A DNA stretch of 64,000 nucleotides from Anaerohalosphaera lusitana (GTDB taxonomy: Bacteria > Planctomycetota > Phycisphaerae > Sedimentisphaerales > Anaerohalosphaeraceae): contig NZ_CP019791.1 in the NCBI RefSeq assembly GCF_002007645.1, forward strand, positions 2,356,001 to 2,420,000, read 5' to 3'. This document shows positions 52,985 through 61,998 of this stretch, in pieces (the stretch's first letter is position 1; the number at the start of each line of letters is the position of its first letter). The notes beneath the pieces are model-generated. The model saw nothing but the letters and a program-made list of their open reading frames with translations, was not told where the DNA came from and searched no databases. The translations under genes were made by a program, and so were the position numbers.

Positions 52985-54268
52985 GTGTCTGATAAGAATG
53001 GTCAATACGCAGTTGAGACAGTGTCGCTGACGAAGATCTTCCCGGACTGGTGGGGAAGGGCGAAGGTTATCGCGGTTGATGACCTGAATCTGCAGATCAA
53101 GCATAACGAGGTTTACGGCCTGCTCGGTCCGAACGGTTCGGGTAAGACCACGACTCTGAAGATGCTTTTGTCGCTGCTGCATCCCTCAAAGGGCATGGCG
53201 TTTCTGCTTGGCGGAAGCAGCCGGGATACCAATATCAGCTCGCGGGTTGGTTATCTGCCGGAAGAGTCATATCTTTACAAGTATCTCAGCGCGAAAGAGA
53301 CGCTCGAATTTTACGGCAAGATATTTGGTCTGCCGAGGAGTGTGCGAAAGTCGCGAATCGAGTCGCTGCTGGAGATGGTGGGTCTTGCGGGTATGGCAAA
53401 CCGACCGGTCGGTACGTTTTCGAAGGGTATGGCAAGGCGTATAGGGCTTGCGCAGGCGCTTATAAATGATCCCGATCTGCTGATTCTCGATGAGCCAACC
53501 AGCGGTATGGACCCGATCGGTACGCGTCAGATGAAGGATCTGATAATGAAACTCGCCCAGCGGGGCAAGACGATACTGCTTTGCAGCCATCTGCTGGCGG
53601 ATGTTGAAGATGTTTGTGACCGTATCGGAATCATGTACGGCGGGAAGATGCATGTCGAAGGTGAGGTCAATTCTCTGCTGCAGCACCGCGATGAGGTGCA
53701 GATCAAGACCGGCCAGCTCAGCGAAAATGCTATGAGCAGGATAAGGGAAATCGTTCAGCAGGACCAGGGTGAGTGCGAGATTGAAAAGCCCATGGACAAG
53801 CTGGAAGAATTCTTCGTGAGGACGGTTGCAGAGGCTCAGAAGGCCAAGCAGCCGACCAGTGGTGCGGTCAATTCTGAAAGTGCTACAGGCTTTTTGACCG
53901 AAGAAGAAAAGACAGAAGAGGAGAAGGAGTCTGTTCTGGATGGCCTGGTTGGTTCCAAAAAGCCCGATCAGCCCAAACAGCAGTCTGAGGCAGAGACGAC
54001 TTCGGCGGGCAGCGAGACCGAACAGGTGTCGCGTGAAAAGGATAAGAGTGACAAGCCGGCACAGAAAGATGCTATCCTCAAGGATCTGACCGGGGGCAAA
54101 TCTGAGCAGGCCGAGACAGAAAAAGTCAGCAAATCGAAGCCCGAAGAGGTCAAGCCGGAATCGACAGAGGATATTAAGGACGATCTGCTGCGGGGCCTGA
54201 TGGATCGTGGTGACGGTGCTACGGACAAGCCTAAGAAGGACGAGCAGGGGGGCTCAAGCGATGCGTAA
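52985..54268 (+). CDS. ABC transporter ATP-binding protein with a long disordered C-terminal tail
   Basis: Start at GTG 52985 after TGAGGTG gives 427 residues. Walker A is LGPNGSGKT at 47-55. The signature helix is FSKGMARRIGLAQAL, a variant of LSGGQ, and Walker B is LLILDEPTSGMD. After about residue 260 the sequence becomes acidic and low in complexity. Three short motifs (SVLDGLVGSKKPDQ, AILKDLTGGKSEQ and DDLLRGLMDRGDG) are spaced about 46 and 38 residues apart. Such repeats in a disordered tail suggest binding sites for a partner. The gene overlaps the permease gene downstream by eight bases. Confidence 0.9.
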   Translation: MSDKNGQYAVETVSLTKIFPDWWGRAKVIAVDDLNLQIKHNEVYGLLGPNGSGKTTTLKMLLSLLHPSKGMAFLLGGSSRDTNISSRVGYLPEESYLYKYLSAKETLEFYGKIFGLPRSVRKSRIESLLEMVGLAGMANRPVGTFSKGMARRIGLAQALINDPDLLILDEPTSGMDPIGTRQMKDLIMKLAQRGKTILLCSHLLADVEDVCDRIGIMYGGKMHVEGEVNSLLQHRDEVQIKTGQLSENAMSRIREIVQQDQGECEIEKPMDKLEEFFVRTVAEAQKAKQPTSGAVNSESATGFLTEEEKTEEEKESVLDGLVGSKKPDQPKQQSEAETTSAGSETEQVSREKDKSDKPAQKDAILKDLTGGKSEQAETEKVSKSKPEEVKPESTEDIKDDLLRGLMDRGDGATDKPKKDEQGGSSDA

Positions 54269-55631
54269 AGTCTGGGCGGTCGCAAGGAATACCATTTCGC
54301 AGATATTGCGCATGAAGGTTGCTCTGTTGGTGATAGTGGGCCTGCTGATCATACTGCCTTTGATGGGCATGATCGTTACAGGTGACGGGACGCTGAAGGG
54401 TAAGCTGCAGACGTTCATCAGTTACGGGCTGAGTCTGACCGGTATGCTTCTGTCGATCCTTACGATCATCGTTGCGACATATACGCTGACGAGCGATCTG
54501 AAATACAAGCAGATATACCTGATACTTTCCAAGCCCGTGCATCGGTTCCAGATAGTATGCGGCAAGCTGCTGGGCATTGTTATACTTGACGCGTTTCTGC
54601 TGGCTGTGTTTGCGGCGATCATTTACGGGTTGACGATGTTCATGCCAAAGCTGGCGGATGCGGATGAGACCGAGATGGCCCAGGCGCAGCGGGAATTTTT
54701 CACCGCGCGTGCATCAGTGGAGGATCCGATCGATCTGCAGGACGTGGTGAAGGAAGTGCGGGAACGGTATCAGCGGCTCAAGCGTCAGGGGCAGATACCT
54801 GAGGGCATGGGCGAGCAAGAGGCCTTGAACGAGCTTTTCAATCAGGAACGTATAAGGCGTAATGCGGTTGCTGTTGGCAAATCACGAGAGTGGGAATTCG
54901 AAGATGTGAAACTGCTCGGCGATGATGAGCATTTTTCGATTGAATACAAATACAATGTAGCGGTCAATCCGCCGGACAGTAAGGTTTATGGAACCTGGTT
55001 TGTTGGCGATCTGCGGCAGGAAACCGAGGCTGATGTGGGGGAATGGGAAACGCCGATCTACCGTCTGGACCCGGCCGATGTAATCCGGACAGTGCAGGAG
55101 ATACAGGTGCCTGCAGATGCGATCGCGGCAGACGGCTATGTCGCTGCGAGATTCGTGAATACTTACCAGAACAACACAACGGTCATTCCGAAGGATGTCA
55201 AGCTTCTGTATGAGTCGGGGACGTTTGAAGGGAACTTCGTTAGGGCTGTATTGATGATAATGACCAAGTTAACATTCCTTGCGGCCTTAGGCGTATTCGT
55301 TTCTACGTGGCTGTCGTTTCCGGTGGGTGTACTTGTGTCGGTAGCAGTTTTCTTCATTGGGACATTCAACGGATTCATGCTGGATTCGTTTACAACATTG
55401 AGCCATGACATAACGGCAGTGTATTACAGTATTTTCAAGGGGTTTCTGTGGCTGCTGCCTCAATTCGACGGCAGGTTCAACCCGACGGAGTACATGATCG
55501 GTGCGGAGGCTATCAGCATGTCGGTGCTGAGTCAGGCGATGTTCTACACTGTTATTATCAAGGCGGGCATATTGACCCTGCTGGGCATAGTTTTCTTCAG
55601 ACTTCGAGAAGTCGCTAAGGTTATTGTTTAA
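54261..55631 (+). CDS. ABC-2 type exporter permease with a large periplasmic insert
   Basis: The start at 54261 (MRKVWAVARNTISQILRMK) overlaps the ATPase gene; an upstream in-frame ATG at 54207 lies inside that gene and is unlikely. The 456-residue protein has paired membrane helices at both ends. Between them is a polar domain of about 200 residues (about 150-340) with helical FNQERIRRNAVAVGKSREW and beta-rich parts. The motif QIYLILSKPVHRFQIVCGKL matches the permease at 45397. Together with the ATPase it should form an exporter of unknown cargo. Confidence 0.87.
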   Translation: MRKVWAVARNTISQILRMKVALLVIVGLLIILPLMGMIVTGDGTLKGKLQTFISYGLSLTGMLLSILTIIVATYTLTSDLKYKQIYLILSKPVHRFQIVCGKLLGIVILDAFLLAVFAAIIYGLTMFMPKLADADETEMAQAQREFFTARASVEDPIDLQDVVKEVRERYQRLKRQGQIPEGMGEQEALNELFNQERIRRNAVAVGKSREWEFEDVKLLGDDEHFSIEYKYNVAVNPPDSKVYGTWFVGDLRQETEADVGEWETPIYRLDPADVIRTVQEIQVPADAIAADGYVAARFVNTYQNNTTVIPKDVKLLYESGTFEGNFVRAVLMIMTKLTFLAALGVFVSTWLSFPVGVLVSVAVFFIGTFNGFMLDSFTTLSHDITAVYYSIFKGFLWLLPQFDGRFNPTEYMIGAEAISMSVLSQAMFYTVIIKAGILTLLGIVFFRLREVAKVIV

Positions 55632-55643
55632 GAGCGTGAATAT

Positions 55644-57398
55644 ATGCGATGGCGTGATAGATTAATCTGGTTTTCATGTCTGCTCGTGGGTGCGGCTTTG
55701 CTGTTTGGCGCATCGACCAGGCTGGACAATATAAATAATGCTCGCGAAGAGATGAATCTTGTGAGCAACGAGGCGCTGGAGAATGCGCCTCCTTCGCTGG
55801 CGTTTACCACGGTTGCGATGGGTGCGTTCCGCGGGCTTGTCGTTGACATTTTGTGGATGCGGGCGGACAAGTTGAAGGAAGAGGGCCAGTTTTTTGATGC
55901 GAAGCAGTTGGCGGAGTGGATAACGACGCTGCAGCCGCGTTTCGCATCGGTGTGGGAGTTTCAGGCGTGGAACATGGCATACAATATTTCGGTGGCGTGT
56001 CCGGCGAGTGAGTGGGAGGAACGCTGGAAGTGGGTTCGCAACGGTTACGAGCTGCTGAGAGATAAAGGGATAGATTACAATCCGGAAGAGATATCGCTGT
56101 ACAGGCAGCTTGCGTGGATCTTTCAGCATAAGATAGGCGGCATAGCTGATGACTGTAACAAGCATTACAAACGCGAGCTGGCGCTGGCGATGAGGCCTTT
56201 GCTTGGGGATATGTCGCGAGATTATTTTGCGATGCTGGCTGCTGCGCCGGAGGATGTCGAAAGCATTCTTAAAGATGAGGAGGTCGCTCAGTTTGTTGAG
56301 TTCCTTCGGAAGGCTGACCCGGCGTTTGCGGACGTCGAAAAGCTTGTAGACAACTATCGTACGCTGCGGGAAATGCCTTCGAGATTCACTGAAGATGCGG
56401 CTCTTGTGCTGGAGGATTACGATGATAGTGAGGCATTGGCGAAGTTTGATGTTTTCGTGAATGCATATACGCTGAGGAACGAGTGGAAGATGGACCCGGC
56501 GAGAATGGATCGGCTTAACGAAAAATATGGGCCGGTGGAGATCGGGTCGGAAGACGGTGAGCGGCTGAGTCTGAACTGGGAGCACCCGGATGCGCACGCG
56601 ATCTACTGGGCGGAGCTTGGGCTTGAAAAGGCAGGTACTCCTGGTGAGCTTTCGATAGATGAAAAGAATACGGACCGTATTGTATTTCACAGTCTGCAGA
56701 ATCTTTTCCGTAACGGCAAGATATTCATGTATTCCGTTCCGGAGGGGCCTGCGAGTATTTTTACGCGGCCGGATATGAGGATGTTTGACACGTGTAATCG
56801 TGTCTGGCAGGAAAAGATACTGAAGTACGAAGAGCTCGAGGGTAAGCCTCGCGGTCTCGATACGGGACATAAGAACTTTTTGGTGAACGCTGTAGTTTCC
56901 TTCTATCATATGGGACACAAGGCGAAGGCATTGAAGATCCATCGTGAGCTGAACAGGCTTTATCCGCGGGAAGAGCATCGTCAGCCGCTGGATATTTTCG
57001 TCAGGAAACAGCTCGTCGAGACAGTCAAGAGCTACAGTATCAAGGACATACATGAGATGCTCATGGGGTCGCTGCGTGAGGCGTATTTCCGATACGCGGT
57101 CGGTGATGATGACGAAGCTTACAAGAACGAAAAGTGGGCGAAAGATATTTACGGCATATTCGCGAAAGAATTCCATACTGAGGAAGTGGATCGGGTAACG
57201 CTTCCGCCGTTCGAGAAGATACGTTATCTGGCGTTTCTGGATTTCCTCAATGATCCCGGGTATCCGGAGTATATGCGTGAGAGTTTGCTGAATCGCGTGA
57301 AACTGGAGCGGCCGGAACTGTTTGAAAAGCTGAGTGATCAGCATGAGGACTTCATCAAGGAGCTTCAGCAGCAGGAGGAGGCCGGCGCTGCTAGTTAG
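55644..57398 (+). CDS. Membrane-anchored conserved protein of unknown function
   Basis: The 584-residue protein has one N-terminal membrane anchor (about 8-25, IWFSCLLVGAALLFGAS). A large, mostly helical soluble part follows, rich in aromatic and charged residues (for example FASVWEFQAWNMAYNISVA and EERWKWVRNGYELLRDKGI). The helical pairs look like TPR-type repeats but no repeat is regular enough to claim. No enzyme motif was found. It follows the ABC permease by 12 bases and is the last gene before the terminator at 57398, so it is probably a partner of the exporter. Not recognised as a named family. Confidence 0.8.
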   Translation: MRWRDRLIWFSCLLVGAALLFGASTRLDNINNAREEMNLVSNEALENAPPSLAFTTVAMGAFRGLVVDILWMRADKLKEEGQFFDAKQLAEWITTLQPRFASVWEFQAWNMAYNISVACPASEWEERWKWVRNGYELLRDKGIDYNPEEISLYRQLAWIFQHKIGGIADDCNKHYKRELALAMRPLLGDMSRDYFAMLAAAPEDVESILKDEEVAQFVEFLRKADPAFADVEKLVDNYRTLREMPSRFTEDAALVLEDYDDSEALAKFDVFVNAYTLRNEWKMDPARMDRLNEKYGPVEIGSEDGERLSLNWEHPDAHAIYWAELGLEKAGTPGELSIDEKNTDRIVFHSLQNLFRNGKIFMYSVPEGPASIFTRPDMRMFDTCNRVWQEKILKYEELEGKPRGLDTGHKNFLVNAVVSFYHMGHKAKALKIHRELNRLYPREEHRQPLDIFVRKQLVETVKSYSIKDIHEMLMGSLREAYFRYAVGDDDEAYKNEKWAKDIYGIFAKEFHTEEVDRVTLPPFEKIRYLAFLDFLNDPGYPEYMRESLLNRVKLERPELFEKLSDQHEDFIKELQQQEEAGAAS

Positions 57399-57433
57399 CT
57401 GCCGCGCTTTTTGGCTTAGCGGCAGCAGTTTTT
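57398..57433 (+). terminator. Terminator of the SPFH/ABC operon
   Basis: An eight-base-pair GC-rich stem (gctgccgc at 57398-57405 with gcggcagc at 57419-57426) is followed by agttttt. The stem begins at the last base of the stop codon of the 584-residue protein gene. Confidence 0.85.
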
Positions 57434-57566
57434 GCGAAATTTTACTTGTTCGCAAGAAGCCTTTGACATTATCGGCCCGTTCATTTCTAATGTGCAGTCC
57501 ACGAAGATGCCGTTCACGGATTCGTAACGGCTGAATGTTTCACAGGTTTTTGAATGGATTGCATGA

Positions 57567-59729
57567 ATGACCCGACAAGCTTTCACTACCGATCAATTAA
57601 CGGAATCTCAGAGAAGAGCGGTATTTCACAAGGACGGCCCGTTGCTGGTAATTGCGGGGCCTGGCAGCGGCAAGACTCGCGTGATCACAAGCCGGATCGC
57701 TGCACTTATCGATGCGGGTGTACGGCCGTGGAATATCTGTGCGATAACATTTACCAATAAAGCCGCTGAGGAAATGCGAGAGCGTCTCGCGGCAGGGGGC
57801 GGGGGTGAGGGTGTGCATACCAGCACGTTCCACTCGCTGTGTGTTCGTCTGCTTAGAATGTACGCTGATGCGGCAGGTATCAGCAATAACTTCAGCATTT
57901 ACGATACCGACGATCAGCGGCGGTGCGTTAAAGAAGCGATCAAGAACAGCAACATAGACAGCAAAACATTCACTCCTGCGAAGGTTCTCTCTGCGATCTC
58001 CAATTTTAAGAACGATCTCGAAACGCCCGAGCAGATACTGGAACGAGCGGACGAGTTTTACCTCAAGACTGCTGGGAGGGTGTATGAGCAGTATCAGAAG
58101 CTGCTGAAAAAGAACAATGCGCTGGATTTTGACGATCTGCTGATCAATACCGCATTTCTGCTTCGCGACAATCCTGATATTCGGCAGGCGCTGGGCAATC
58201 GCTATCAGTATCTGCTGGTTGACGAGTACCAGGATACCAACCACGCACAGTATCAGATCGCGAAGGGGCTTGCGCTGGAGCACCGCAATATCTGCGTTAC
58301 GGGTGATCCGGATCAGTCCATCTATAAGTGGCGCGGGGCCGACATTCAGAACATTCTGATGTTCGAGAAGGACTGGCCCGATGCGGTAGTGGTCAAGCTC
58401 GAAGAGAACTTCCGCAGCACGCCAAACATTCTGGAGATGGCGGACGTTCTCATTGCGAACAATACCCAGCGTAAGGAGAAACGGCTGGTTGCGACGCATG
58501 ACCGGGGTGCGGATGCGGAGATTGAATGTTACGGCGACGGTCTTGAAGAATCCGTTGAAGTTGCGGGTAAGATCCAGGCTCTTATCGAGGAGGGGGCGGA
58601 CCCCAACGAGATAGCTGTGTTCTATCGTGTCAATTCTATGAGCCGAACGGTTGAAGAAGCGTTCGTTCGTCAGCAGATACCGTACCAGGTTGTCAGGGGT
58701 GTGGAGTTTTATGCCCGCAAAGAGATCCGCGATATGCTGAGCTATATGAAGGTGATCGCGAATCCTTCTGATGACATGGCGTTGCTGAGGGCGGTAGGTA
58801 CGCATTCACGTGGTATCGGCAAGATGACGCTTTCGCGGGTTCAGCATTATGCGAGCCAGTACGGCATCACGATGTTCAACGCGATGAATCAGGCGGATGC
58901 GATCGATACTATCACGCCTCGGACGCAGACCAAGGTGAAGGCCTTTGCTGCGATGATCGAAAAGTGGCGGGCCGATGCGGATGGGCCGGTCGCGCCTTTG
59001 ATGGAGCGTGTTTTTGACGAGAGCGGTTTGCTGGACAGTCTGCGAGCCGGCGGTGAGGATGAAGAAAGCGCGATCGAGAACATCGATGAGCTTATCAATT
59101 CCGCCTCACGTTATGATGAGATGACCGAGGAGCCGTCTCTTATCGATTATCTTCAGTCGATAGCACTTTACAGCGATACCGATGCTTACGATGCAGAGGC
59201 GGGGCGTGTGTCATTGATGACGCTGCACGCAGCCAAGGGGCTGGAGTTCGACAACGTGTTTATCATAGGGCTTGAAGAGGGTTTGCTGCCTCACGAACGC
59301 AGCCTGGTTGGCGGTGAAGAGGAACTTGAAGAAGAGAGGCGTCTTTTCTTCGTGGGTATTACGCGGGCCAGGAAGGTTCTGCATATAAGCCATGCCCGCT
59401 ACCGGACGATGCGGGGACAGCATTTGAGGACCACTCCTTCGAAATTCCTGTACGAGATAGGCTATACACCCAAGGAAGAGCAGTTCGAGAGCTATACCTA
59501 TGACACGGAATTCTCGCAGGTGGCTCCTTCGGGGTTCGGTTCCAAGATCGAGAAGAAGGAAGCTCCGTTCAGAACGGGTGAGCTGGTGGAGCACAGGAAA
59601 TTCGGAACGGGGCGGGTGAAAGAATTTCAGGACATGGGTGACAACAGTATTATTGTGGTTCGCTTTCAGTCGGGGCAGGTGAAGACGTTGATGCTCAAAT
59701 ATGCGAACCTGACCAAGCTGAGCGGCTGA
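57567..59729 (+). CDS. UvrD/PcrA-type DNA helicase
   Basis: This 720-residue superfamily 1 helicase has Walker A GPGSGKT (31-37), the Walker B region LLVDEYQDTNHAQYQ, motif III (TGDPDQSIYKWRGA) and motif V/VI (VSLMTLHAAKGLEFDNVFI and RLFFVGITRARKVLH). Its length and the C-terminal basic region match PcrA of Gram-positives. It unwinds DNA in nucleotide excision repair, replication restart or RecA removal. It has a separate transcript after the terminator and an intergenic region of 169 bases. Confidence 0.94.
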   Translation: MTRQAFTTDQLTESQRRAVFHKDGPLLVIAGPGSGKTRVITSRIAALIDAGVRPWNICAITFTNKAAEEMRERLAAGGGGEGVHTSTFHSLCVRLLRMYADAAGISNNFSIYDTDDQRRCVKEAIKNSNIDSKTFTPAKVLSAISNFKNDLETPEQILERADEFYLKTAGRVYEQYQKLLKKNNALDFDDLLINTAFLLRDNPDIRQALGNRYQYLLVDEYQDTNHAQYQIAKGLALEHRNICVTGDPDQSIYKWRGADIQNILMFEKDWPDAVVVKLEENFRSTPNILEMADVLIANNTQRKEKRLVATHDRGADAEIECYGDGLEESVEVAGKIQALIEEGADPNEIAVFYRVNSMSRTVEEAFVRQQIPYQVVRGVEFYARKEIRDMLSYMKVIANPSDDMALLRAVGTHSRGIGKMTLSRVQHYASQYGITMFNAMNQADAIDTITPRTQTKVKAFAAMIEKWRADADGPVAPLMERVFDESGLLDSLRAGGEDEESAIENIDELINSASRYDEMTEEPSLIDYLQSIALYSDTDAYDAEAGRVSLMTLHAAKGLEFDNVFIIGLEEGLLPHERSLVGGEEELEEERRLFFVGITRARKVLHISHARYRTMRGQHLRTTPSKFLYEIGYTPKEEQFESYTYDTEFSQVAPSGFGSKIEKKEAPFRTGELVEHRKFGTGRVKEFQDMGDNSIIVVRFQSGQVKTLMLKYANLTKLSG

Positions 59730-59783
59730 TTTCATACAAAACAGCAAGTTCATAACGATGCGGCACTTTTTGAGGAGCAAGGT

Positions 59784-61841
59784 ATGAGGAAATTGTATTG
59801 GTTGCATACGTTCGTCGTTCTGGTGGTCCTGTTCAGTGTTTCGAATGCGTTTGCTGTGGAGCCGTCTGAAAGCAGTGGCTGGCCCAATCTTGCTGAGGTC
59901 CGATCCAACAGAGCTGAACGGATGGAATGGTGGCGTGATGCTCGTTTCGGCATGTTCATTCATTTCGGCCTTTACTCTGTGCCCGCAGGTGAGTGGAACG
60001 GTCAGCAGTACGGCGGTTACAGTGAATGGCTGCCTCAGGGTATACCGACTGCGCAGTGGGAGAAGCTGACCGATCGGTTCAATCCAACTGATTTCGACGC
60101 TGATGAGTGGGTGCTGCTTGCAAAACAGGCGGGCATGAAGTATATCGTGATTACCACAAAGCATCACGAGGGCTTTGCGCTGTGGGATTCTAAAGCGAGC
60201 GATTATGATGTGCAGGCGACGCCGTTTAAGCGTGATATTATGAAAGAACTGGCCGAGGCATGTCGGCGTCATGATATGAAGCTGGGGTGGTATCATTCTG
60301 TGCTTGACTGGCATCATCCTGACTATCTGCCCCGCCGGGCCGTTGACAAGCGTTCAACGGATGATGCGGATTATGATCGATATATTAGCTATATGAAGGC
60401 GCAATTGCGCGAGCTTTTGACGAACTATGGAGACATAGCGGTTCTGTGGTTTGACGGGGGATGGGATCATGGGCCACGTCAGCACCGGGCGTGGGAGATT
60501 TGTGACATGGCCTACGAGCTGCAGCCTGATATTATAATCAATGATCGCATAGGTCTGCCGATGGATTACGATACTCCCGAGCAGAGGATCCCACGCGGTG
60601 CTTCTGACAGGCCCTGGGAAACGTGCATGACGATTACAAGCTCCTGGGGATATAACAAGGGCGCCAGGGACTGGAAAGACGCGAAGGCGTTGATCCGAAA
60701 CCTGGTGGATATTGCGTCAAAAGGCGGGAACTATCTGCTTAATGTAGGGCCGACGGGTGAAGGCGTTATACCGCCGCAAAGTGCGGACAGGCTGCGGGAA
60801 ATAGGTGAATGGCTGGAGATCAATGGTCGATCGATCTATGGTACGAAGGGCAGCATCTTCAGATCAACGGATTCGACCAGGTGGGGCAGATGCACTACGA
60901 GGATGACCGGGGACGGAACGACACTGGTTTACCTGCATGTATTCGATTGGCCGTCGGGTTCGAGCCTGTCGATTCCTGAGCTGGGCAACCTGCCGGACGA
61001 GGCATACCTGCTGGCGGACCGTGATGCGAAGCTTACTGCCAGGAAAGCCGGTAAAGGTATAAGCATTGACTTGGCGGAAGTGGAGTCGGCAGTTAATTCT
61101 GTGGATACAGTGGTAGTGCTTGAATATGCCGAACAAAAGCCCGTAACATTCCATCCTCCGCGGATCGAGTCGGTTTCGGAAATGTTCATTGACGATCTTA
61201 CTCTGAAGCTGAGCAGCGAGCCGGGACTGCAGATCAGATACACGCTTGACGGCAGCGATGTCACATCCCAAAGCAAGTTGTATGTGGAGCCTTTTGCAAT
61301 AAGCACTTCAATAACTGTCAAGGCGGCATCCTTCTATGGTGACCACCTCGTTTGCGAGCAGGTGGAAAAAGAATTCGAGAAGGTCAAGCCCGCAGAGGCC
61401 GTTAAGCTGGAACAAGCTCGACCTGGCCTTGAATACAAGTATTACGAGTATGACGGCGAGGTTAAAACTTTGTCGGATATTGACAGGGACAATACGACTG
61501 GGTTTGGGGTTACAACTCAGGTAGACCTCGAGAGGAGAAAGCGTCAGGAAGAATTCGCAATGATTTTTGAAGGATACATATCCGTGCCAGCGACTGATGT
61601 GTATGATTTCGAACTTATCAGTGACGACGGCAGCAGACTGACCGTTGCGGGCCGGGAGGTTGTAGACAACGACGGTTTGCACTCCAGAGAGGCCAAACAC
61701 GGCAGCATAGCTCTTGAGAAGGGCCTGCAGAGGGTCAGAGTTGAATATTTCAACGGATTGGGAGGGGCCGAACTAGAGCTGCGAAGTGGTTCGGCCGGCA
61801 AGAAGGCTGATAAGGTGTCCGGCGATCGGTTGTTCCATTAA
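59784..61841 (+). CDS. Secreted alpha-L-fucosidase (GH29) with chitobiase-like and PA14-like C-terminal domains
   Basis: The 685-residue protein has a signal peptide (about 1-24) and a GH29 barrel. The barrel shows GMFIHFGLYSVPAGEW, ITTKHHEGFALWDS and the nucleophile Asp224 in AVLWFDGGWDHG. GGNYLLNVGPTGEGVIPP closes the catalytic domain. It then carries a short beta domain like those at the C-terminus of hexosaminidases (IRYTLDGSDVTSQSKLYVEP). A PA14-like domain at the end shows DFELISDDGSRLTV and RVRVEYFNGLGG. It should remove fucose from polysaccharides outside the cell. The GAGGAG ribosome binding site is strong. With three sulfatases nearby it suggests use of sulfated fucans. Confidence 0.92.
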   Translation: MRKLYWLHTFVVLVVLFSVSNAFAVEPSESSGWPNLAEVRSNRAERMEWWRDARFGMFIHFGLYSVPAGEWNGQQYGGYSEWLPQGIPTAQWEKLTDRFNPTDFDADEWVLLAKQAGMKYIVITTKHHEGFALWDSKASDYDVQATPFKRDIMKELAEACRRHDMKLGWYHSVLDWHHPDYLPRRAVDKRSTDDADYDRYISYMKAQLRELLTNYGDIAVLWFDGGWDHGPRQHRAWEICDMAYELQPDIIINDRIGLPMDYDTPEQRIPRGASDRPWETCMTITSSWGYNKGARDWKDAKALIRNLVDIASKGGNYLLNVGPTGEGVIPPQSADRLREIGEWLEINGRSIYGTKGSIFRSTDSTRWGRCTTRMTGDGTTLVYLHVFDWPSGSSLSIPELGNLPDEAYLLADRDAKLTARKAGKGISIDLAEVESAVNSVDTVVVLEYAEQKPVTFHPPRIESVSEMFIDDLTLKLSSEPGLQIRYTLDGSDVTSQSKLYVEPFAISTSITVKAASFYGDHLVCEQVEKEFEKVKPAEAVKLEQARPGLEYKYYEYDGEVKTLSDIDRDNTTGFGVTTQVDLERRKRQEEFAMIFEGYISVPATDVYDFELISDDGSRLTVAGREVVDNDGLHSREAKHGSIALEKGLQRVRVEYFNGLGGAELELRSGSAGKKADKVSGDRLFH

Positions 61842-61998
61842 AATTTACTTGGCGAGAATTCGGTTCGTATCGCTGAGGACAAAATCTGCCAGAAAATACT
61901 TGCCAAATTGCGGGCTGGTAATACACTGAAATGTTCGGACGGATCGCCTGAAGGCGGATGACAATTGCTAACACAGGTCTAACAAAAGGAGTTTGCTC

